60,203 nucleotides of DNA, from positions 1 through 60,203 of the forward strand of contig JAPPHT010000038.1 of NCBI GenBank assembly GCA_028874795.1, written 5' to 3'. The number at the start of each line of letters is the position of its first letter. Positions within the stretch are counted from its first letter, which is position 1. Below, in pieces: positions 43,736-50,209 of the stretch. A model generated the notes under the pieces. That model saw only the letters and a list, made by a program, of their open reading frames with translations. It was not told where the DNA came from and made no database searches. A program made the position numbers and the translations under genes. Source of the stretch: Chloroflexota bacterium. Its GTDB lineage: Bacteria > Chloroflexota > Dehalococcoidia > Lucifugimonadales > Australimonadaceae.

Positions 43736-44052
43736 CCCACTTACCTACCCGCCCGCCTGCGTCCGCCGGACTGCCCGCCGAAGCCGTACTGCCCTATCGC
43801 ATCACCGTGTGCCAACAGCAGTTATCGCGATGCAATGGGGCCTCCGAGCGCGCCGTCGGAGGTGAACGCGGGTGGCGTCGGGCGTCATGGGGACAGCGTA
43901 GGCGGCGGGGCATCGACCGCGCAACGGGCAGATGTCACAGTGGAGACGGCTGGTAGAGGCTCACCACGATTGACATTCAGGTAGTCGTCCTGTTCAACCT
44001 CGCGGCCATCGGGCTGGCGATCATCGCCAGCCCGCTCTCATAAGGTACGGCA

Positions 44053-44180
44053 TTGACAGCCCCACGTACGACGGGTAATACTCGCCGCGCCCCACCTGCA
44101 GGAGGGTAGGAGGTCAATCGGAAAGGGGCCCCATGTAACGGGCAATGGCAGGCCGCCGTGGGAGGCATCCCCGGCGGCCT
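44053..44180 (+). ncRNA. Candidate small RNA: promoter plus terminator hairpin
   Basis: TTGACA (44053-44058), a 17-nt spacer and TAATAC (44076-44081) predict a start near 44088. A stem AGGCCGCC (44150-44157) with GGCGGCCT (44173-44180) followed by TTCTCGT could terminate a ~95-nt transcript. It has no ORF with a ribosome site and does not match SRP, 6S, tmRNA or riboswitch consensus that I know. Confidence 0.35.
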
Positions 44181-44365
44181 TTCTCGTGGGCGAAACGCGA
44201 TTCTCGTGTTCGCAACAGGCCACTGGCCCCCTCCACTCCACTGTGACACCAGCCCCTTTCGCGGTCGCGCCCCGACCGCGTACGCTGGTCAGTGACGGTG
44301 CGCCGCGTTGGCGGACAGCGTGGCGGGCCTGCCCAGGAGCGTCGGTCCGGGCTGCAGGGGTGGCG

Positions 44366-44452
44366 TGGCACCGAATGGCACCGAATGGCACCACAGAAAA
44401 GAGGGCTGGGCCGTAGGCGTGCTATGGGACCGAATGAGACCGAATGAGACCG
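44366..44452. repeat. Two 10-nt tandem repeat runs
   Basis: TGGCACCGAA occurs 2.7 times (44366-44392) and TGGGACCGAA/TGAGACCGAA 2.8 times (44425-44452). Both runs are followed by CAGAAAA, so the whole unit appears duplicated with sequence drift. Confidence 0.65.
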
Positions 44453-44475
44453 CCAGAAAACGGCGGGGCTGCGAG

Positions 44476-44526
44476 GTTCCTGCCTCCGCAGGAACGACGT
44501 GGTTCGACAGGCTCACCATGAGCGGC
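44476..44526. repeat. Dispersed repeat B, copy 2
   Basis: Hairpin TTCCTGC-CTCC-GCAGGAA followed by CGACGTGGTTCGACAG and GCTCACCATGAGCGG. The second half matches 36838-36870 inverted; the GCAGGAACGACG part recurs at 46110-46121. Confidence 0.65.
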
Positions 44527-44628
44527 CCACCCACCCATCCTGTCCATCGATGTTCATCCCCCGCTTGGCGCTCTGCCCGCGTCTCGTGTACGCTCGCGGC
44601 ATCCTGGCGCAACGAAGGAGAGAGGACC

Positions 44629-45735
44629 ATGGGAGACGAGGTCGAGTTCAATCCGTATTACGGCGTGTTCCCGTACACGGACTTCATCAAGAGCGAGGGC
44701 ATCCCCATCCACGAGGCCTACGCGGTCGACTGCCACACCGTGCAGGTCGAGCCGTGGGAGCGCATGGGCGGCCTCGGCGCCTACGTCCACCTCGCCGGAC
44801 GCTCCGACTACCTGTCGTCGTACGTCGTCGAGATTCCCCCCGGCGGACAGCTCAACCCAGAGCAGCACATGCACGACGAGCTGATCCACGTCATCTCCGG
44901 CAGGGGCGCGACCGTCATCGAGACGCCTGAGGGCAAGAAGTACTCGTTCGAGTGGGGGCCGACGGCCATCTTCGGCATCCCCATGAACGCGAAGCACCAG
45001 ATCTTCAACGGCTCCGGCACCGAGCCCGCAAGGCTCGCCGCGGTGACGGACCTGCCCATCATCTTCAACGTCTTCCGCAACCCCAACTTCATCTTCGACA
45101 ACCCCGTCCAGTTCCCGGAGCGCTCCGACGTCTCCCGCTACTTCGACGGCGAAGGCGAGTTCCGGGAGGTGAAGCCCGGACGCCACCAGTGGGAGACCAA
45201 CTTCGTGCCTGAGCTCGTCAACTTCGAGCTGCCCCCCTGGGCAGCCCGCGGGGCGGCGGGCAACAACATCCAGTTCCTGCTCGCCGACTCGTCCATGCAC
45301 TGCCACATCTCGGAGTTCCAGCAGGGGACATACAAGAAGGCGCACCGGCACAACGCGGGCGCGCACATCTTCTGCGTCACCGGCGAGGGCTACTCGCTCC
45401 TCTGGCGCGAGGGCGAGAACCCGGTCGACACCGTCCGGGTCGACTGGAAGCCGGGCTCCCTCTATGCCCCTCCGGACGGCCCGACGTACCACCAGCACTT
45501 CAACGTCGCCGACGGGCCATCGCGCTACCTGGTGTTCGGGTTCGGCGGCGCGCGCTACCCGGTGCTCGAATCGAAGATGGTCGGCTACGAGAACATGGAC
45601 AAGTCCACGAAGGAAGGCGGCCACCAGATCGAGTACCAGGACGAGGACCCGCGCGTGCTGGACCTCTACGAGCAGGAGCTCGCCACGCGCGGCCTGAACT
45701 CGAAGATGCGCGAGTTCGTGGGCTCGCGGGGGTAG
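44629..45735 (+). CDS. Bicupin domain protein (copy 1)
   Basis: A 368-aa protein with two cupin barrels. The first has His80, His82, Glu84 or His87 (QHMHDELIHVISG) and His123; the second has His239, His241, His246 (HRHNAGAHIFCVTGEG) and His288/His290 (TYHQHF), so both barrels keep plausible metal sites. Bicupins include gentisate-type dioxygenases and isomerases; which applies here is unknown. No signal peptide. AAGGAGAGAGG precedes the ATG. An ungapped paralogue lies 518 nt downstream. Not a recognised named enzyme; seen by me as a conserved type in SAR202-like genomes, an inference. Confidence 0.82.
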   Translation: MGDEVEFNPYYGVFPYTDFIKSEGIPIHEAYAVDCHTVQVEPWERMGGLGAYVHLAGRSDYLSSYVVEIPPGGQLNPEQHMHDELIHVISGRGATVIETPEGKKYSFEWGPTAIFGIPMNAKHQIFNGSGTEPARLAAVTDLPIIFNVFRNPNFIFDNPVQFPERSDVSRYFDGEGEFREVKPGRHQWETNFVPELVNFELPPWAARGAAGNNIQFLLADSSMHCHISEFQQGTYKKAHRHNAGAHIFCVTGEGYSLLWREGENPVDTVRVDWKPGSLYAPPDGPTYHQHFNVADGPSRYLVFGFGGARYPVLESKMVGYENMDKSTKEGGHQIEYQDEDPRVLDLYEQELATRGLNSKMREFVGSRG

Positions 45736-45904
45736 GAGCCCTCACCCCCAGCCCCCCGCCCAGCGGGCGAGGGGAGAACGCAGCGCGCAAGGGTAGCAGT
45801 GGAAAACCCCTCTCCTGAGGGAGAGGGTGCCGCCGCATAGCGGCGGCGGGTGAGGGCCCTCGGCGGGACAGGGTGCCGCGCCAGCGGCGGGTGAGGGTGA
45901 TCGA

Positions 45905-45969
45905 TGTAGGGGCATCCCTCGTGGGTGCCCTTGCCCCCGAACAGGGGGCCCACAAGGGACGCCCCTACA
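45905..45969. repeat. 65-nt imperfect inverted repeat
   Basis: TGTAGGGGCATCCCTCGTGGG (45905-45925) pairs with CCCACAAGGGACGCCCCTAC (from 45949) with few mismatches; the centre GCCCCCGAACAGGGGGC adds a second stem. It resembles non-autonomous (MITE-like) elements. Confidence 0.6.
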
Positions 45970-45980
45970 CCCGACCCAAC

Positions 45981-46060
45981 GGGAGTGCAGAGGGAGCCCC
46001 CTCTGCCGGGGGCGTGGGGGTATCCCCCACAAGCGTCCCGGGCGGGTGGGCGGGAAGAAC
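45981..46060. repeat. Dispersed repeat C, copy 2
   Basis: GGGAGTGCAGAGGG, CCCTCTGC, GTGGGGGTATCCCCCAC and GCGGGTGGGCGGGAAGAAC, in the same order as 31365-31446. Confidence 0.65.
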
Positions 46061-46253
46061 AGCGTCCGCCAGAGCAGCCGGGCGAGGTTGCGCGCTAAAG
46101 CGCGGGCCTCCGCAGGAACGACGAACCCCTCTCCCCCTGGGACAGGGTGCCGCGCCGGCGGCGGGTGAGGGTGACCCCCCGAGGGTGGCAGGCGTGGGCC
46201 GCGTCGTGTAGGCTCTCGCCGTCCCGGATAACACGAGAATGGAGTGCTGACAC

Positions 46254-47360
46254 ATGGGCGACGAAGTCGAGTTCAATCCCTTTTACGGGGTATTCCCTTA
46301 CCGCGATTTCCTGAAGGAAGAAGGCATCCCCGTCTTCGAGGGGTACGCCGTCGACTGCCACACCGTGCCGGTCGAGCCGTGGGAGCGCCTGGGCGGCCTC
46401 GGCACCTACGTGCACGTCGCGGGCAAGAGCGACTACCTCTCGGCGTACGTCGTGGAGATCCCGCCGGGCGGCGAGCTCAACCCCGAGCAGCACATGCACG
46501 ACGAGTTGATCCACGTCATCTCCGGCCGAGGCTCCACGGTCATCGAGCGTCCGGACGGGCGCCGCTACTCGTTCGAATGGGGGCCGAGCGCCATCTTTGC
46601 GATCCCGCTGAACGCGAAGCACCAGATCTTCAACGGCTCCGGCACCGAGCCCGCGCGCCTCGCCGCCGTGACGGACCTGCCCATCATCTTCAACGTCTTC
46701 CGCAACCCGGGCTTCATCTTCGACAACCCTTTCCAGTTCCCGGAGCGGATGGCCGCGGAGCGGTACTTCGACGGCGAGGGCGAGTTCCGGCAGGTGAAGC
46801 CAGGACGGCACCAGTGGGAGACGAACTTCGTGCCGGAGCTCGTCAACTTCGAACTGCCGCCGTGGGTCGCCCGGGGCGCCGCCGGCAACAACATCCAGTT
46901 CCTGCTCGGCGACTCGTCGATGCACTGCCACATCTCGCAGTTCTTCGAGGGCACGTACAAGAAGGCGCACGCGCACAACGCGGGCGCGCACATCTTCTGC
47001 GTCACCGGCGAGGGCTACTCGCTCCTCTGGAAGGAGGGCGAGAACCCGGTCGACACCGTCCGCGTCGACTGGAAGCCGGGCACGCTCTACGCGCCGCCGG
47101 ACGGCCCGACGTACCACCAGCACTTCAACGTGTCGCCCGGGCAGTCCCGCTACCTCGTGTTCGACTTCGGAGGCGCGCGCTACCCGGTGCTCGAGTCCAA
47201 GATGTGGAACTACGAGAACATGGACAAGTCGGAGAAGGCCGGCGGGATGCAGATCGAGTACGAGGACGAGGACCCGCGCATCCACGCGCTCTTCGAGGAG
47301 GAGCTCTCCAGGCGCGGCCTGAAGTCGCGCATGCACGAGTTCATCCCCGCCCGGGCGTAG
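46254..47360 (+). CDS. Bicupin domain protein (copy 2)
   Basis: A 368-aa paralogue of the gene at 44629, aligning without gaps and differing by eye at roughly one residue in seven. All His/Glu positions of the first cupin (QHMHDELIHVISG) are kept; in the second, HRHN becomes HAHN, keeping both His. GGAG lies 9-10 nt before the ATG. Upstream, TAGGCT at 46207 is in the same place as TACGCT before copy 1, so the promoter region was duplicated too. The copies could form a heteromer or have diverged in substrate. Confidence 0.82.
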   Translation: MGDEVEFNPFYGVFPYRDFLKEEGIPVFEGYAVDCHTVPVEPWERLGGLGTYVHVAGKSDYLSAYVVEIPPGGELNPEQHMHDELIHVISGRGSTVIERPDGRRYSFEWGPSAIFAIPLNAKHQIFNGSGTEPARLAAVTDLPIIFNVFRNPGFIFDNPFQFPERMAAERYFDGEGEFRQVKPGRHQWETNFVPELVNFELPPWVARGAAGNNIQFLLGDSSMHCHISQFFEGTYKKAHAHNAGAHIFCVTGEGYSLLWKEGENPVDTVRVDWKPGTLYAPPDGPTYHQHFNVSPGQSRYLVFDFGGARYPVLESKMWNYENMDKSEKAGGMQIEYEDEDPRIHALFEEELSRRGLKSRMHEFIPARA

Positions 47361-47376
47361 CAGCCTGATCAGCTCT

Positions 47377-47406
47377 CCCCTGCGCTCTCAGCTGAGAGGG
47401 CGCGGG
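47377..47406 (+). terminator. Terminator-like hairpin after bicupin copy 2
   Basis: CCCCTGCGCTCTCA and TGAGAGGGCGCGGGG form a stem with one mismatch/bulge around a GC loop, 17 nt after the stop. Followed by ATAAGG, no T run. Confidence 0.4.
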
Positions 47407-47444
47407 GATAAGGGCTGACTCTTGCAACGCATGACACATCGGGG

Positions 47445-47473
47445 TTGACAAGGTTCATCCGCCCCAATAGACT
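47445..47473 (+). promoter_or_regulatory. Promoter of NYN gene (TTGACA-17-TAGACT)
   Basis: A perfect TTGACA at 47445-47450, 17 nt, then TAGACT at 47468-47473, giving a ~70-nt leader before the GTG at 47552. Confidence 0.65.
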
Positions 47474-47551
47474 GGTCGCAATCTTGCCCGCTGTTTGCTT
47501 GCCCTAACGGACATGTGAATTGGCGGGCTCTTACTTTAGAGCGGTGCATCC

Positions 47552-48160
47552 GTGACCAGTCCTCTTCGACTTGAGCTGTTCATCGACGCGCAGAACACCT
47601 ACCGGAGCGCCCGAAGGAGCTTCTTCTCGCCGAACGCCCTACCAGTGAACGGGCAGTTCAACCCGAGGAGGCTCGGCGAAATCGTTGCGGAGCGCTCACG
47701 ACCCGGCGGGGCGGCATGCATACTCCATGACGTGCGTATCTACACGGGACGCCCGGACCCTGAGAAGGATTCTCGGACCTACGCCGCGCATATGCGGCAG
47801 TGCGACGCGTGGGAAGCGGCTGGCGCGCGCGTCATCAGCCGTCCGCTCCGGTATCCGCGAGGGTGGCCCGCCGAACGTGCGCAGGAGAAGGGCGTCGATA
47901 TCGCGCTCGCCATCGACTTCGTCACCATGGCCATCGAACGGGAGTACGACGTCGGCGTCATCATGTCGACCGACACGGACCTGCGCCCCGCGCTCGAGTT
48001 CACGAGCAGGCGTTCGGAGGTCCGGCAGGCTGCGGTCGCGGCGTGGCGCGGGGCGAGCAGGCGTCAGCGGCTCGCGATCCCCGGAGCGAACCTCTGGTGC
48101 CACTGGCTCGACCGGGACGACTACGACGCGGTCGCCGATCCGACCAGCTACGCCCGGTAG
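47552..48160 (+). CDS. NYN (PIN-like) domain nuclease
   Basis: A 202-aa protein of the NYN/DUF88 family, PIN-fold metal-dependent RNases (LabA, limkain type). Acidic catalytic residues are visible: Asp in LELFIDAQNTYRSA, the GVDIALAIDFVTMA segment with two Asp, and MSTDTDLRPALEF. The fold order is complete. The start is GTG 47552 with no good ribosome site in the leader. No toxin-antitoxin partner or CRISPR is adjacent; ccmE follows after 53 nt. It could act in RNA turnover; specificity unknown. Confidence 0.85.
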   Translation: MTSPLRLELFIDAQNTYRSARRSFFSPNALPVNGQFNPRRLGEIVAERSRPGGAACILHDVRIYTGRPDPEKDSRTYAAHMRQCDAWEAAGARVISRPLRYPRGWPAERAQEKGVDIALAIDFVTMAIEREYDVGVIMSTDTDLRPALEFTSRRSEVRQAAVAAWRGASRRQRLAIPGANLWCHWLDRDDYDAVADPTSYAR

Positions 48161-48175
48161 CACGTCTGCTTCTGC

Positions 48176-48181
48176 TACAAT
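48176..48181 (+). promoter_or_regulatory. -10 element of ccmE (TACAAT)
   Basis: TACAAT 32 nt before the ccmE ATG (48214). Confidence 0.4.
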
Positions 48182-48213
48182 GTGAAGCGGTTCACAGACT
48201 CTGGCGCAGACCC

Positions 48214-48717
48214 ATGCAGTACACGCCCGCAGAACAGCCCGCAACGCCCATCGCGGCCTCCGCACCGTCGTTCCTCACGAAGCAGCGCAAGCTCATCATC
48301 ATCGGTGTCGTGCTGCTCGCCGCGTTCGGCTACTTCGGCTTCACCGCGTTCCAGGCCGCGACCTCGTTCTACCTGACGGTGGACGAGCTCGTCGCGCAGG
48401 GGCCTGCCTCAGGGGAGTCGGTCAAGGTGAAGGGCGCGCTCGTCGAGGGCAGCTTCGACCGCGCCACCACGGAGAACACCATCGCGACGTTCCAGTTGCA
48501 CGAGAACGGCGCGCAGATCGACGCCACCTACGACGGCGTGCTGCCGGACCTCTTCTTCAACCCGCACTCGGAGATCGTGCTCGAGGGCACCTACGAGCCG
48601 GGAGGGATGTTCACGACGGACCGCGTCTTCGTGAAGTGCGCCTCCAAGTACCAGTCGCTCGAAGGCGAGGCCCCGTACGAGTACGCGGACCCGTCCGCAA
48701 CGGGCGACCCGGCCTGA
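48214..48717 (+). CDS. ccmE: Cytochrome c maturation protein CcmE, Cys-x-x-x-Tyr variant
   Basis: A 167-aa periplasm-facing heme chaperone: N-terminal cytoplasmic tail, one membrane anchor (LIIIGVVLLAAFGYFGFTAF), then an OB-fold domain (FYLTVDELV, VKVKGALVEGS, VTYDGVLPDLF-like TYDGVLPDLFFN, IVLEGTYEPGGMF). The heme-attachment site, HxxxY in proteobacterial CcmE, is here Cys142-Ala-Ser-Lys-Tyr146. This Cys form is known from archaea and some bacteria with a reduced Ccm System I. It would receive heme from CcmC, encoded 9 kb away. It shares a TGATG junction with the next gene. Confidence 0.88.
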   Translation: MQYTPAEQPATPIAASAPSFLTKQRKLIIIGVVLLAAFGYFGFTAFQAATSFYLTVDELVAQGPASGESVKVKGALVEGSFDRATTENTIATFQLHENGAQIDATYDGVLPDLFFNPHSEIVLEGTYEPGGMFTTDRVFVKCASKYQSLEGEAPYEYADPSATGDPA

Positions 48718-49190
48718 TGGCGCAGCAGCCGCTCACCCGTCCCCCGCAGCAGTTCCCGCACGGCGCTCGACGCCTCGTCGACGGCCAGTGGCTCGCGTAC
48801 GTGACGAGCACCGGCGATGTGGGCGATGGCGCGTCGCTGGCGCGCTCCGAGCCGCTGCAACGCGGCATCGCAGAGTTCAACGAGGGGCGGTTCCGCGAGA
48901 GCCACGAGACCTGGGAGGAGCTGTGGAAGGACACGCCCTACCCGGAGCGGCTCTTCCTGCTGGCGCTCACCAAGCTGGGCGCGGGCTTCGCGCACGCGCT
49001 GCGCCGGAACGAGAAGGGGATGCGCAGCCAGCTCACGGAGGCGACCCGCATCCTCCGCGCCTTCGCTCCGGCCTACGCCGGCGTGGACACGCAACGCCTG
49101 ATCGTGGACGTCAACGACCGGCTCGCTCACGGCGAGGGCCACTTCGGCCCGCCGTTCCCCGCCATCGCCAGGGCGGACGTCGATGCCTGA
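48717..49190 (+). CDS. DUF309 domain protein
   Basis: A 157-aa helical protein with the DUF309 core: GIAEFNEGRFRESHETWEELWKD, then LFLLALTKLGAGFAHALRRNEKGM and a later LRAFAPAYAGVDT helix. The His-Glu pair in ESHETWE may bind metal. Function unknown; members are widespread in Cyanobacteria, Chloroflexota and Firmicutes. The ATG overlaps the ccmE stop by 1 nt, so it is translationally coupled, but no role in cytochrome assembly is known to me. A strong terminator follows. Confidence 0.85.
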   Translation: MAQQPLTRPPQQFPHGARRLVDGQWLAYVTSTGDVGDGASLARSEPLQRGIAEFNEGRFRESHETWEELWKDTPYPERLFLLALTKLGAGFAHALRRNEKGMRSQLTEATRILRAFAPAYAGVDTQRLIVDVNDRLAHGEGHFGPPFPAIARADVDA

Positions 49191-49202
49191 GGTTAAGCGA
49201 AC

Positions 49203-49230
49203 GCCCCGCCTCTCGTCTGAGAGGCGGGGC
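49203..49230. terminator. Bidirectional terminator hairpin
   Basis: GCCCCGCCTCTC and GAGAGGCGGGGC form a 12-bp perfect stem with loop GTCT, between the convergent DUF309 and zinc-ribbon genes. Confidence 0.65.
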
Positions 49231-49272
49231 TCCGGGTCCGCCAGGTTTCGAGCAGAGAGCAGGCGCTTCGTC

Positions 49273-49464
49273 CTATGCCGCCGCCTTCACCGCCGCCAAC
49301 CTCGCTGCTCTGAGCGCGCGCCCTTCCGCTTCGGCCCTGGCGAGTCGTCCGTCCGGGAGGTCGATCATGTTGCCGCACTGGATGCACTCCAGATAGGGCC
49401 CGTAGATGTCGGCTGCGTCGTACATGTCCCCGTTGCACCGCTTGCAGGCTTTGAAGAGTATCAT
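49273..49464 (-). CDS. Small CxxC zinc-ribbon protein
   Basis: A 63-aa protein with two Cys-x-x-Cys knuckles (ACKRCNGDMYDAAD and LECIQCGNM) followed by an Ala/Arg-rich helix (RLARAEAEGRALRAARLAAVKAAA). It should bind one zinc; the basic tail may contact nucleic acid. AGGAGGACC lies just upstream of the ATG at 49464, so translation is well supported. A type I associate with Chloroflexota, of unknown function. It is divergent from hspR. Confidence 0.75.
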   Translation of the reverse strand: MILFKACKRCNGDMYDAADIYGPYLECIQCGNMIDLPDGRLARAEAEGRALRAARLAAVKAAA

Positions 49465-49573
49465 CGCGGTCCTCCTTCCCCACTCACCTTTCATAGAGAA
49501 CTACGCTGGCAGAACGGTTCCGGTTTCCTCCGATTTCTCAGCGCTTCTCGTCGCGCTGGCCGCATGCTAAGAG

Positions 49574-49602
49574 TTGACATGAGTCGTGTCAAGCCATATC
49601 AT
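49574..49602 (+). promoter_or_regulatory. Heat-shock promoter with HAIR-like HspR operator
   Basis: TTGACA (49574-49579), 17-nt spacer, TATCAT (49597-49602). Overlapping it, TTGACA-N7-TGTCAA (49574-49592) is an inverted repeat with the geometry of the HspR-binding HAIR element (TTGAGT-N7-ACTCAA). HspR, encoded just downstream, would block the -35 and spacer. Confidence 0.7.
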
Positions 49603-49652
49603 ACGGCTTACCCGATAAGGGAGTATTGACGCACCTCTCCGGCAAAGGGCTA

Positions 49653-49680
49653 CGGGGTTCCCGCTCTCGCGGGAATAGCG
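49653..49680. repeat. VIPA-type palindrome in the hspR leader
   Basis: TTCCCGC-TCTC-GCGGGAA (49658-49675) forms a 7-bp hairpin in the 5' leader, ending just before the ribosome site. Confidence 0.55.
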
Positions 49681-49693
49681 AGAGGCAGTGAAG

Positions 49694-50203
49694 ATGCAGC
49701 AGCGACGCAGAACAACAATCACCGGCCAGGTAGTGCCGCCCTTCAGGGTGCCCGCAGCGGAGCAGCCCGCGGGCCCGCCCGCGCGGCGGCCGCAGGCCCC
49801 GGCGGACGCCGCACAGGCAGCGCCCGTGCCGGAGGAGGGGCTCTACATCATCAGCGTGGCGGCGCGCATCCTGCGCATGCATCCGCAGACGCTCCGCAAG
49901 TACGAGCGCGTCGGACTCGTCAGGCCGTCGCGCACGGTCGGGATGCTCCGGCTCTACTCGGAGCGCGACATCGCGAAGCTGCGCATGATCAAGCACCTCG
50001 TGGACGAGATGCGCCTGAACCTCGCAGGCGTCGAGATGGCGATGGCCGTCTTTGACCGCCTCACGACCGCGATGGAGGCGTCGCAGGCCCCGGTAACGCG
50101 GCCCGCACGCGCAGCCATGCCGTTCGAACAGGCGATGCAGGACATCATGGAGATGTTCCTCGGCACGAGCAGGCAGGCCTCCCGCAGACCAGGAGAACGA
50201 TAG
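49694..50203 (+). CDS. hspR: MerR-family heat-shock repressor HspR
   Basis: A 169-aa transcription factor. After a ~45-residue Pro/Ala-rich N-terminal extension comes the MerR helix-turn-helix: GLYIISVAARILRMHPQTLRKYERVGLVRPSRT (in pieces), LRLYSERDIAKLRMIKHLVDEMRLNLAGVEM. MH-PQTLR-YE and R.Y...DI are HspR-like, and no effector domain follows, only a helix. HspR represses dnaK operons with DnaK as co-repressor. The ATG at 49694 has GAGAGG 8 nt upstream; the GTG two codons earlier would be too close. First gene of hspR-grpE-dnaK. Confidence 0.87.
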   Translation: MQQRRRTTITGQVVPPFRVPAAEQPAGPPARRPQAPADAAQAAPVPEEGLYIISVAARILRMHPQTLRKYERVGLVRPSRTVGMLRLYSERDIAKLRMIKHLVDEMRLNLAGVEMAMAVFDRLTTAMEASQAPVTRPARAAMPFEQAMQDIMEMFLGTSRQASRRPGER

Positions 50204-50209
50204 AGACCC

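Larger units (their letters stand above)
43490..44628. other. 1.1-kb interval without a convincing gene
   Basis: The interval holds degenerate TGCTCATT motifs (43605-43735), a perfect GGGCTGGCG/CGCCAGCCC hairpin (44013-44035), a promoter-hairpin pair that may define a small RNA (44053-44180), two runs of a 10-nt tandem repeat (44366-44452) and a repeat B copy (44476-44526). Short open frames on both strands have no ribosome site, odd composition and no family resemblance. Confidence 0.55.
45736..46195. repeat. Cluster of palindromic intergenic repeats
   Basis: Between the two bicupin genes lie at least three kinds of repeats: CCCTCTCC...GGGAGAGGGTGCCGC...GGTGAGGG units (45764-45898 and again 46125-46172), a long inverted repeat (45905-45969) and repeat C copy 2 (45981-46060), then a repeat B fragment (46110-46121). 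No coding sequence is seen. Confidence 0.7.

Noticed and set aside
44100-44190. Possible SRP (4.5S) RNA because of GGTCAATCGGAAAGG
   Set aside because: The invariant AGCAG/GGAA apical arrangement of SRP helix 8 is not formed.
44215-44235. GCCACTG-like string suggesting a cobalamin riboswitch
   Set aside because: The other conserved B12-box blocks are missing upstream and the downstream gene is a cupin 400 nt away.
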